This document shows, in pieces, positions 32,899-40,948 of a stretch of DNA of 47,793 nucleotides; the stretch's first letter is position 1; every line of letters begins with the position of its first letter. Source of the stretch: Sulfurimonas sp. (GTDB lineage Bacteria > Campylobacterota > Campylobacteria > Campylobacterales > Sulfurimonadaceae); NCBI RefSeq assembly GCF_023229105.1, contig NZ_JALNZY010000004.1, positions 1-47,793 on the forward strand, read 5' to 3'. The notes under the pieces are model-generated. The model searched no databases. It was not told the DNA's origin and saw only the letters and a program-made list of their open reading frames with translations. Position numbers and translations under genes: made by a program.

Positions 32899-34035
32899 TT
32901 GAATCTCTTAGAGAAGATTCGGAAATTTCTACACTGGGAGTCATCTCCCAAACCCCACATAACGCTCAATAATGAGCTATATTCCCAACTTTTACCATTT
33001 AGAATGCCGCTTATACTGATTCAGTTGCTTATGCTAATAGGAACTTTAGGCTATTTTTATATTGAAAATTACTCCATTATGGATGCAGTTTTTCAAGCTG
33101 GATATACGTTTACTACAGTTGGATTCGGCTCTTTAAAAGAGGGTGAATTTTCGGCCGCAGGACAGATATTTACCGTAACGCTTATTATTTTGGGTTTTAC
33201 CGCCTTTACTGTTGCAATCGGTATTGTTGTTGATGTTGTAAGAAGAGGCGAGCTTAAGAGAATAGTCAAGGAGAGAAGAATGCTGTATAGTATAGCAAGG
33301 TTAAAAAAGCACTTTGTCGTATGTTATCATAATGAGTACACCCTTGAGGTAACAAAAGAGTTGAGAAAAAATCACATACCTTTTGTTGTAATAGATCCCA
33401 GAGAAGAGATACATCAGTGGGCTGAAGAGCATAATTATACGACATATCTAAAGGCGGAACCCCATGCAGAGCTTACTATGCTAAAAGCGCATCTCTCCTC
33501 TGCGAAAGGTCTTATCACGCTCTCTAGTTCAATATCTGACAATATTGCTCTTATAGCTTCTGTAAGGCTTTTTGAAAAGGAGCATTTTCTTCCAAGACCT
33601 TACTATATAATCTCTTCCGTAGAGAGCATGAACGATGTTGATAAACTAAAAAAACTCGGAGCAGATACGGTAATATCTCCTACAAAGCTAACAGCGCAGA
33701 GAGTAAGTGCTATGGCAGCTCGCCCGGATATGGAAAACCTTCTTGAGGAGTTCTTGTATAGGAGCGATAATCCACTTAACATGGAAGAGATAGAGGTGCC
33801 AAAGTATAGTTGGGCAGTTCTTAAAAAACTAAAAGAGACTCATATCAGAGATATAACAAACACCTCGGTAGTGGGTATTACAAAAAAAGATGGAAAATTT
33901 ATAACGATGCCAAGAGGCGACGTTTTGATAACGAGTGAGTGCAAACTTCTTGTTGTAGGAACACAACATGGTATTAACATAACAAAAGAGCTCTTAAGAA
34001 GAAGAGAGAAGCCAAAGGAGCTGAAATTTGTATAA
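32899..34035 (+). CDS. Two-helix potassium channel with RCK-like domains
   Basis: Predicted K+ channel of 378 aa. Two membrane helices (about 36-55 and 88-112) flank a pore helix and the filter TVGFG at 73-77. The cytoplasmic part has RCK/TrkA-N-like and TrkA-C-like regions. The first strand reads HFVVCYHNEYTLEV (138-151) where a dinucleotide-binding GxGxxG would be expected, so NAD(H) binding by the normal mode is doubtful. A comparable channel is known from Helicobacter (HpKchA). The start is TTG with AGGA upstream. It overlaps argJ by eight bases. Confidence 0.9.
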   Translation: MNLLEKIRKFLHWESSPKPHITLNNELYSQLLPFRMPLILIQLLMLIGTLGYFYIENYSIMDAVFQAGYTFTTVGFGSLKEGEFSAAGQIFTVTLIILGFTAFTVAIGIVVDVVRRGELKRIVKERRMLYSIARLKKHFVVCYHNEYTLEVTKELRKNHIPFVVIDPREEIHQWAEEHNYTTYLKAEPHAELTMLKAHLSSAKGLITLSSSISDNIALIASVRLFEKEHFLPRPYYIISSVESMNDVDKLKKLGADTVISPTKLTAQRVSAMAARPDMENLLEEFLYRSDNPLNMEEIEVPKYSWAVLKKLKETHIRDITNTSVVGITKKDGKFITMPRGDVLITSECKLLVVGTQHGINITKELLRRREKPKELKFV

Positions 34036-35206
34036 TATAGTATATTCGCAAGCTGGAGTTTGCGCAAGTGATGGATTCTTTGCCGACGGTGTAAGTGCCG
34101 GACTTAAAAAAGAGGGTGCCAAAGATATGGCATTTATTTATAGCGAAGATGCATGTGAAGTGGCTTCGGTATTTACGTCAAACAAGATGTGCGCGGCGCC
34201 GATTAGACATTTTCGTCAAATGGGTAATTTTAAAACAAACTTTATTCTTATAAACTCAAAAAACGCAAATGCAATGACAGGCAAAGCAGGGGTTGAGGAT
34301 ATAAAAGAGGTCTTGCTAACATGTGGCTCAAATATAAAAAACCCTATCATGAGCTCAACGGGAGTAATTGGCGTAAGACTTCCAAAAGCAAAAATTATAG
34401 AGGGAATGAAGCTTTTTAATTTGAGCAAACGAGACTCCGCAAGTGCTTCAAAAGCTATCATGACAACTGATACATTCGCAAAAGAGATAGCCTTTAAGGT
34501 GGAGCTAGATAACGGCAAAAGCTTTAATATAGGAGCAATTGCAAAAGGGGCAGGGATGATAAATCCTGCCATGGCTACAATGCTCTGCTTTATTACAACT
34601 GATGCAAAAGCAACTAAAGGGGAGATGCAAGAGCTTCTTGATGAGGTTGTAAAAACTACTTTTAACGCCATAAGCGTAGATGGAGACACCTCCACAAACG
34701 ACACTGTTTTGGTTTTGGCAAACGGCAGAAGCGGTGCTTATGACAAGGAGGCATTTAAAGAGGCACTCTTTAAGGTAATGCACTTTTTAGCGTTAGAGAT
34801 GGTTCGTGACGGCGAGGGTGCTACAAAACTTGTAACATACAAGGTAACAGGGGCAAAAGATGAAAAAGAGGCAGAGATTGTCGCTAAAGCACTCTCTGAT
34901 TCGCTTTTAGTTAAAACTGCACTCTTTGGAGAAGATCCAAACTGGGGAAGAATCGCTTCAACTGTCGGTGCTAGCGGAGTTGAGGCTTATGAAGAGAGAC
35001 TGAAAATCTCATTTGACAATCTCTGTGTTTATGACAGGGGAGAGATTCTTTTTGATGCGGAGATGGAGAAAAAGTGCGCTATCGTCATGCAGCATAAAAA
35101 ATTTACTATTGCCTGCGATTTAGGTGTAGGCGATGGCAGTTTTAAAGCGTACGGCTGCGATTTGGGACATGAGTATGTCAAGATAAACGCCGACTACAGG
35201 ACATAA
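34028..35206 (+). CDS. argJ: Bifunctional glutamate N-acetyltransferase / ornithine acetyltransferase
   Basis: Recycles the acetyl group in arginine synthesis by moving it from N-acetylornithine to glutamate. The 392-aa precursor is cleaved by itself before the nucleophilic Thr in GMINPAMATMLCF (about residues 177-189), giving alpha and beta chains. Other signatures are VFTSNKMCAAPI, STGVIGVRLP, SVDGDTSTNDTV, REGEGATK-like MVRDGEGATKLV, and FGEDPNWGRIAS. The start is TTG, fixed by an in-frame stop just upstream and by AAGGAG seven bases before it, and lies inside the end of the channel gene. Confidence 0.95.
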   Translation: MYNIVYSQAGVCASDGFFADGVSAGLKKEGAKDMAFIYSEDACEVASVFTSNKMCAAPIRHFRQMGNFKTNFILINSKNANAMTGKAGVEDIKEVLLTCGSNIKNPIMSSTGVIGVRLPKAKIIEGMKLFNLSKRDSASASKAIMTTDTFAKEIAFKVELDNGKSFNIGAIAKGAGMINPAMATMLCFITTDAKATKGEMQELLDEVVKTTFNAISVDGDTSTNDTVLVLANGRSGAYDKEAFKEALFKVMHFLALEMVRDGEGATKLVTYKVTGAKDEKEAEIVAKALSDSLLVKTALFGEDPNWGRIASTVGASGVEAYEERLKISFDNLCVYDRGEILFDAEMEKKCAIVMQHKKFTIACDLGVGDGSFKAYGCDLGHEYVKINADYRT

Positions 35207-35408
35207 TTGTCGTTTACAAGAACAAAAGTTACTCGACAATAATAAATGTTACTGGAGGATTGAGATTTGTCACAAAACAATTCAACAATCCTCTACTTCT
35301 CCTTAAAATAGCCTACTCAATCATTTAGTTTGTTATAGTTTTTGATATAATAAGTTCAATTTTAATAATTATGCGTTAACAATTTTATTTGGAGAGGGTG
35401 TTACTTTA
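35207..35408. other. Intergenic region with long inverted repeat and promoter
   Basis: Holds an 8-bp inverted repeat GAGGATTG/CAATCCTC (near 35256 and 35288) around a spacer with its own TTTGT/ACAAA stem, a possible argJ terminator without a strong U-tract. A TATAAT box at 35346-35351 follows, suited to the GGDEF-EAL gene. Nothing else recognised. Confidence 0.5.
35346..35351 (+). promoter_or_regulatory. Predicted -10 box of the GGDEF-EAL gene
   Basis: TATAAT followed by AAG, 58 bases before the TTG start of the gene. Upstream TTGTTATAG is a poor -35 candidate. Confidence 0.45.
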
Positions 35409-37721
35409 TTGAATAGTGCTAAATTAAGTAAGTTAATATTCCAAATTTTGCTGTTGGTATCGATTGCCCTTATTGGTTATATGTTAATATCTAGTAAAAA
35501 TGAAGCCTTGATAAATGAGAGATATTTACAGATTTCTAAAAATATGAAAACGCATCTTGAGGCTTTGATTAAAGAAAAGCAGGATTCTATCTTGCAAATG
35601 TCTTTAGCGATGTCTGAAGATCAAAAAATAAAAAATGCACTTTTAAGTAAAGATAAATTAAATATAAGTCTAAAAGAGTTCTCTTTAAAATTAAAACAAA
35701 ATACTAATCTAAAAAATATTTGGTTTCAGATTGTAGATGCGCAGGGAAAAAGTTTTTATAGAAGTTTTAGTGACAAAACTGGAGATAGTTTAGTAAAAGC
35801 TCGTACAGATATAGACAAAATGATAAAAAACCCACAAATTATCACTTCTATTAGTGCCGGTAAATTTGCTATTTCGCTTAAAACAATGGTTCCAATCTAT
35901 GACAATAATGTCTTTATCGGTATCTTTGAGACTCTTGGAATGTTTGACTCCATAATTGATAAAATGAAAGAGAACAAAGAACATACTATTATGCTGATAG
36001 ATGAATCTTACAAGGATCAATTAGTATATGTAAATAAAAATAAGTTTATTGATAACTACTTTATAGTTAATGATAATCCTGATGAAGAATTATTAGAGTA
36101 CATAAAGGTACAATCCGTAAAAGGTGTCATAAATTGTGATGAGGGATTTGGTATATGCCTCTCATCTCATTCGATTGTGAGTGTTTATAAGCTAAATGAT
36201 GAATACCACAAACCTATGGCATATTTTATTATGTCGTATAATTTAGATGACATAAATTTAGATGATATTTTTCAAATTCGCAATACACTGTTTTTAATAT
36301 TTGGAGGCTTGTTATTTATAGGGTATATTTTATTTTTATATTTTCAATCTAAAAAAAATCTCATAGAAGAGTTGAATTATAAACTAGAAGATATGGTCAG
36401 AAGCAAGACAAAAGAACTTACTTATTTAGCGCATCATGATGCACTCACTGGTTTGGCAAACCGTTTTTTATTTATGGAGATAGTGAAACATGCTATAACG
36501 AGGGCCAAGAGACAAAAGTCTAAATTTAGCATCTTATTTTTAGATATAGACAGATTTAAAGATATTAATGACACATATGGGCACTATATGGGCGATATAC
36601 TTTTAAAAAGTATTGCAAAGAGATTAAAAGAGAGTGTTAGAGCTGAAGATACAGTTTGTAGGTTAGCTGGAGATGAGTTTACTATTTTATTGAAAAATGT
36701 CGAGGAAGATAATCTTGTAGCCATTGTTGAAAAAATTATATATTCTACTCAACAATCAATAGAACTCCAAAACAATGTGTTTAGTATTACTTTGAGTATA
36801 GGAATCAGTTGTTTTCCACGCGATGGCTCTGATGCCGATCTCTTAATGAGCAATGCTGATACGGCTATGTACAAGGCTAAAGAGCTTGGAAGAGATACTT
36901 ATCAATTTTATAATGAAAAAATGAGTGAATGTGCACTTAAGAGAGTTATCTTAGAGAAAAACTTAAAAATCGCACTTCAAGAGAATCAGTTTGAAGCATT
37001 TTACCAGCCTCAAATTGATACTGCTACGGGTAAAATCATAGGAGCTGAAGCGCTTATAAGATGGAACTCTCCAGAGTTGGGATTTGTTTCACCTGCTGAT
37101 TTTATACCTATTGCCGAGCAGACAAACTTAATAATTAAAATAGATCTTTGGATGATGAAAAAAAGCATGAATCAATTAATGATTTTTCAAGAGGAGGGGA
37201 TAGATATAAAAAAATTATCCCTAAATATATCTGCAAAACAGCTTGAGGGAAAAGAGATGATAGCTGATTTAAAAAATATTTTAATAGAGACAGGCTTTGA
37301 TGCTTCAAGATTAGAGTTGGAAATTACAGAAAGAGAGATGATGAAAGATCCAGATGCAACTGTACTAATCCTAAATGAAATAAAAAAACTAGGAATTAGC
37401 ATCTCTATAGATGATTTCGGTACAGGACACTCTTCGCTTGCATATATAAAACGTCTGCCAATTGACAAACTAAAGATTGATAAAAGTTTTGTAGATGAAC
37501 TTCCACATGACAAAGAAGATGTTGCGATTGTTCGTTCTGTGATTTCTATAGCCAAGAATTTACAAATAGACATTATTGCAGAGGGCGTAGAAACTCAAGA
37601 ACAAAGAGATTTTTTACTCCAAGAGGGTTGTCCTAACATTCAAGGATATTTATATTCTAAACCACTCAATGCGTACGATTATAAGCAGTTCTTACTAAAA
37701 TATAATGAATATGAGAGATAA
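35409..37721 (+). CDS. Membrane c-di-GMP enzyme: dCache-like sensor - GGDEF - EAL
   Basis: A 770-aa sensor enzyme with a helix at about 10-28, a periplasmic Cache-type domain (about 30-285), a second helix (about 290-312) and a coiled linker. In the GGDEF domain the motif is AGDEF (420-424), a variant compatible with activity, with the I-site RAED (411-414) five residues before it. The EAL domain has EALIRW (547-552), LSLNIS, LELEITE, SIDDFGTGHSS, KIDKSF and AEGVET, so it should hydrolyse c-di-GMP. Net output cannot be told from sequence. The start is TTG; GGAGAGG lies rather far (about 10 bases) upstream. The next gene overlaps its last 17 bases. Confidence 0.92.
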   Translation: MNSAKLSKLIFQILLLVSIALIGYMLISSKNEALINERYLQISKNMKTHLEALIKEKQDSILQMSLAMSEDQKIKNALLSKDKLNISLKEFSLKLKQNTNLKNIWFQIVDAQGKSFYRSFSDKTGDSLVKARTDIDKMIKNPQIITSISAGKFAISLKTMVPIYDNNVFIGIFETLGMFDSIIDKMKENKEHTIMLIDESYKDQLVYVNKNKFIDNYFIVNDNPDEELLEYIKVQSVKGVINCDEGFGICLSSHSIVSVYKLNDEYHKPMAYFIMSYNLDDINLDDIFQIRNTLFLIFGGLLFIGYILFLYFQSKKNLIEELNYKLEDMVRSKTKELTYLAHHDALTGLANRFLFMEIVKHAITRAKRQKSKFSILFLDIDRFKDINDTYGHYMGDILLKSIAKRLKESVRAEDTVCRLAGDEFTILLKNVEEDNLVAIVEKIIYSTQQSIELQNNVFSITLSIGISCFPRDGSDADLLMSNADTAMYKAKELGRDTYQFYNEKMSECALKRVILEKNLKIALQENQFEAFYQPQIDTATGKIIGAEALIRWNSPELGFVSPADFIPIAEQTNLIIKIDLWMMKKSMNQLMIFQEEGIDIKKLSLNISAKQLEGKEMIADLKNILIETGFDASRLELEITEREMMKDPDATVLILNEIKKLGISISIDDFGTGHSSLAYIKRLPIDKLKIDKSFVDELPHDKEDVAIVRSVISIAKNLQIDIIAEGVETQEQRDFLLQEGCPNIQGYLYSKPLNAYDYKQFLLKYNEYER

Positions 37722-38760
37722 TAAAAAAAACATATTAGAAAAGCCTTTTGAGTATTTTATTATAAACAATAGAAGATATTTGGGTTCTAAAACTAAAATA
37801 CTTGAATTTATACAAAATTCAATAGATAAACACATTAAGAAGTATGATAGTTTTTTAGATATTTTCTCTGGCACTGGGGTAGTTGCAAATCATTTTAACA
37901 AAAAAAATATAAAAATAATTACTAACGATATGTTGTTTTCAAACTATATAATTCACTATGCTTTCTTTTCTGATGACATATATGATGAAATTAGGGTTCT
38001 TGAATTATTAGATTATTTGAATAATTTAATTCCTACTGACAACTATTTCTCTGAAAGTTTTGGGGATAAGTTTTTTTCACTTGAGGTGTCAAGAAAAATA
38101 GGTGCTATACGAGAAGAAATCGAGAAGGTAACTAGTAAAATAACAAAACGAGAAAAATATATTTTAATAACTTCACTAATTTATTCTATTGACAAGATAG
38201 CTAATACCTGCGGTCATTATGATGCATTTAAAAAAACATCAATAATGCAGAATGATTTTAAATTGAAGCCACTTAGCATAGACAACGAAAGTAATGTTAA
38301 TAATATTATTTTAAATGCTGATGCAAATAAAATCATAGCCGATATAGAAGAAGTAGATATTTTATATTTAGACCCGCCATATAATTCAAGACAATATATT
38401 TCTGCATATCATCTAATAGAAAACTTAGCTAAATGGGATAAACCAGAAGTTGAGGGAGTTGCCTCTAAAATGGTCAATAGAAAAGAATATAATTCTGATT
38501 ATTGTTTAAAAACAGCAATCAATGCCTTTGGGGATTTAATAAATAAAGCAAAAGCAAAATATATTATATTGTCATATTCAGATATGGCAAAAAAAGGCAA
38601 TGATAGGTCAAATGCAAGAATGTCTGATGCAGAAATAATTGACATATTGGAGAAAAAAGGAAAGGTATTTGTTGAGAGTATTAAACATAAACCTTTTTCA
38701 ACCGGTAAAACAAACTTATCAATACATAATGAGAGATTATTTATATGTCAAACATACTAG
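37705..38760 (+). CDS. DNA adenine N6-methyltransferase, D12/Dam-like class
   Basis: A 351-aa methyltransferase. N-terminal NNRRYLGSKTKILEFI is the D12-class opening, motif I is FLDIFSGTGVVANHF (SAM binding), and motif IV is ILYLDPPYNSRQY. A variable segment of about 150 residues between them should hold the target recognition part. Class is clear; the recognition sequence cannot be read from the protein. The gene is A/T-rich with many Lys, Asn and Ile residues compared with neighbours, which hints at horizontal transfer. ATG 37705 lies in the end of the GGDEF-EAL gene without a clear ribosome binding site. It overlaps the second methyltransferase by 16 bases. Confidence 0.9.
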   Translation: MNMRDNKKNILEKPFEYFIINNRRYLGSKTKILEFIQNSIDKHIKKYDSFLDIFSGTGVVANHFNKKNIKIITNDMLFSNYIIHYAFFSDDIYDEIRVLELLDYLNNLIPTDNYFSESFGDKFFSLEVSRKIGAIREEIEKVTSKITKREKYILITSLIYSIDKIANTCGHYDAFKKTSIMQNDFKLKPLSIDNESNVNNIILNADANKIIADIEEVDILYLDPPYNSRQYISAYHLIENLAKWDKPEVEGVASKMVNRKEYNSDYCLKTAINAFGDLINKAKAKYIILSYSDMAKKGNDRSNARMSDAEIIDILEKKGKVFVESIKHKPFSTGKTNLSIHNERLFICQTY

Positions 38761-39536
38761 AGATAAATAAAATTTATAAACAAGATTGTTTGTCTTTTTT
38801 AGATAGATTATATAAAGAAAAAATATCGCCAAATTTAATCTTTACAGACCCACCTTACAACCTCTCCGGCTCAGACCTAAATTTAAAAAACAATACTACA
38901 GGCGGAGCTTTTTATAAAGTCAATGAAGCTTGGGACACTATGTCAGAGGATGAATATTTTAATTTTACTTATCAGTGGATAAAAAAATCATTTGATATTC
39001 AAAAAGATGGAGCATCTATATATATTTGCTGCTCACTTCATAATATCGGTGAAGTCACAATGGCAGTAAAGCAAGTTGGATATTCTATTAAAAACATTAT
39101 AACTTGGGCTAAAATAAATCCAATGCCATCTATTACAAAAAGAACATATACGCACTCAAGTGAGTTTATTGTTTATGCTGTTAAAGGTAAAAAATGGACT
39201 TTTAATTATGAGACTTTAAAATTGATAAATCCGGACAAAGCAATTAATGGCAAAGATAGGCAGATGAGAGACGTTTGGAGTTTGCCACAATGTCAAGGCA
39301 AAGAAAGGATTAAAGACCCCCAAACAAACAGAGCAGTTCATTCTACTCAAAAACTAGAGGAGTTAGTAAAAAGAGCAATCCTCGGTTCAAGCAATGAGAA
39401 TGATTTAGTATTAGATATGTTTATGGGTTCAGGAACAACAGCTGTCGCATCTAAACGAAATAAAAGAAATTTTATTGGCTGCGAGTTGGAAGATAGATAT
39501 ATTACAGTAGCAAATAACAGGTTAGCGGTAAATTAA
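38745..39536 (+). CDS. DNA adenine N6-methyltransferase, beta class (MboII M1/DpnA-like)
   Basis: 263 aa with motif IV first (LIFTDPPYNLSGSDL, about 31-45) and motif I near the C-terminus (DLVLDMFMGSGTTAVASK), the beta-class order. FNYETLKLINP and RDVWSLPQCQG lie in the usual middle, and HSTQKLEELVKRAI precedes motif I. Overall shape resembles M.MboII-like and DpnA-like enzymes. Paired D12 and beta methyltransferases normally belong to a type II system with an endonuclease, yet no endonuclease gene follows: a terminator-like hairpin and the peroxidase operon come next. Confidence 0.93.
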   Translation: MSNILEINKIYKQDCLSFLDRLYKEKISPNLIFTDPPYNLSGSDLNLKNNTTGGAFYKVNEAWDTMSEDEYFNFTYQWIKKSFDIQKDGASIYICCSLHNIGEVTMAVKQVGYSIKNIITWAKINPMPSITKRTYTHSSEFIVYAVKGKKWTFNYETLKLINPDKAINGKDRQMRDVWSLPQCQGKERIKDPQTNRAVHSTQKLEELVKRAILGSSNENDLVLDMFMGSGTTAVASKRNKRNFIGCELEDRYITVANNRLAVN

Positions 39537-39591
39537 TCTCTTTTGGCATAATTTAATTTTCAAAATTGATATGTGAAGTTGATTGTTGCGT

Positions 39592-39625
39592 CTTTTTTTT
39601 ATATACTCAGGGTATTAAAAAAAAG
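39592..39625. terminator. Terminator hairpin after the methyltransferase pair
   Basis: A long A/T stem pairs C+T8+A+ATAC (39592-39606, one bulged T) with GTAT+T+A8+G (39612-39625) around a 5-base loop. The T-run and A-run make it a plausible bidirectional intrinsic terminator between the methyltransferases and the peroxidase operon. Confidence 0.55.
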
Positions 39626-39754
39626 GGAGTCTATTATATTAAAAATGCTTTTAATCACTGATGCCAAAACGAACATTAGTGTGCTTACTTCAAAGCGCGG
39701 CACTGTTTTGAATATTAGCTTATTTTTAGAAAAAGATAGATGTTTGGAGAGTAG

Positions 39755-40948
39755 ATGAAAAAGTTGCTTCTATATTCGATTATCATTGCTATGACGGTTC
39801 TATGCACTGTTGTTACTATTGCATTTTTGACGCCAAATAAAAAGATTCCAAACTATAGCAACGAGAGATTAAGAGAGATGGCTCTGAGTAAAGGTTTAAA
39901 GCCTGTTCCTGCCTCCTTTGAGAAGCTCTTAGAGTTAGTAGATGATGCATCTAACCCTATGACGCATGAAAAAATTGCACTGGGCAAGGAGCTGTTTTTT
40001 GATACAAATATCTCAAAAACAAAAACAACAAGCTGTGCAACGTGCCACTCTTTTGATAAAGACCTTAAAAACAGAGGTGCAATGCTGAAGATGCTTACAC
40101 AAGAAGATACAAAAATTACTGATTGTGCGGCTTGCCATCTACAAGACCAAAGCGGGGTTGATAGATTTACCTTCTCGCAAGGTGATGCGGGAGCAAAACA
40201 TCCATACCTTTTAAATACACAAACTATTTTAAATACGGCATTTGCCAAGCACTTTACATGGAGCGGCGAGGTAAGCAGCATAAAAGAGCAGAGTGCGGCT
40301 TCGCTTCAAGCCCCGCACAAGTTAAATATCGCGCCACAAGAGCTTGAGCAAAGATTAAAAGAGAGTCCTAAATATATGCAGCTGTTTGCGAAAGCTTTTT
40401 CTGAGGGCATTTCATTTGAAAATACAGCAAAGGCGATAGAAGTTTATGTAAAAACGCTTGTAACAAGAGGTTCTTATGATAGATTTTTGGAAGGAGATAA
40501 CAGCGCGATAAGTGAAGAAGCAAAGAAGGGGCTGGCAAATTTCATAAGTTTTGGATGCAAAGGATGTCATAGCGATATTGCTTTTGGCGGACAGAGCATT
40601 CAGAGATTTCCGCTTAGAGAGTTTGCACAACTCTATGACGTTAAGCCAAACTTTGAGCTACTTCCACAACTTAAACGATTTGATAGGGAATTTCCTTTTA
40701 AAAATCAAGGCGGTTATCTAGGAAAAAACAACGAACACCTCTTTAGAGTTCCGATACTTAGAAATGTGACAAAAACATCTCCTTACTTTCATAACGGGGC
40801 TGTTGCAAAAATTCGAGAAGCAGTAGATGTTATGGCAAGGCATCAGATAGGGCGGCATCTTACGCTTGAGCAGATTGATGAGATAGTTGCTTTTTTTAGA
40901 ACGCTTGAGGGCGATATTGTAGAGTATAAAATAGGGGATGACAAATGA
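39755..40948 (+). CDS. Membrane-anchored triheme cytochrome c peroxidase
   Basis: Member of the bacterial diheme peroxidase/MauG family, reducing H2O2 in the periplasm with electrons from c-type hemes. A signal anchor (about 5-25) precedes CATCH (94-98), CAACH (124-128) and CKGCH (268-272). The first and last correspond to the two hemes of normal members; the middle one sits in an insertion. Family segments are LLNTQTILNTAF, WSGEVSSIKEQSAASLQAP, and LRNVTKTSPYFHNGAV. At 397 aa it is longer than typical periplasmic enzymes. It overlaps the next gene by ATGA, which suggests that the pentaheme protein is its electron donor. Confidence 0.9.
   Translation: MKKLLLYSIIIAMTVLCTVVTIAFLTPNKKIPNYSNERLREMALSKGLKPVPASFEKLLELVDDASNPMTHEKIALGKELFFDTNISKTKTTSCATCHSFDKDLKNRGAMLKMLTQEDTKITDCAACHLQDQSGVDRFTFSQGDAGAKHPYLLNTQTILNTAFAKHFTWSGEVSSIKEQSAASLQAPHKLNIAPQELEQRLKESPKYMQLFAKAFSEGISFENTAKAIEVYVKTLVTRGSYDRFLEGDNSAISEEAKKGLANFISFGCKGCHSDIAFGGQSIQRFPLREFAQLYDVKPNFELLPQLKRFDREFPFKNQGGYLGKNNEHLFRVPILRNVTKTSPYFHNGAVAKIREAVDVMARHQIGRHLTLEQIDEIVAFFRTLEGDIVEYKIGDDK

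Noticed and set aside
39573..39758. Possible small gene between the methyltransferases and the peroxidase, e.g. a controller or nuclease remnant
   Set aside because: The frame runs through the terminator hairpin, its codons look random, it has no ribosome binding site and no recognisable domain.
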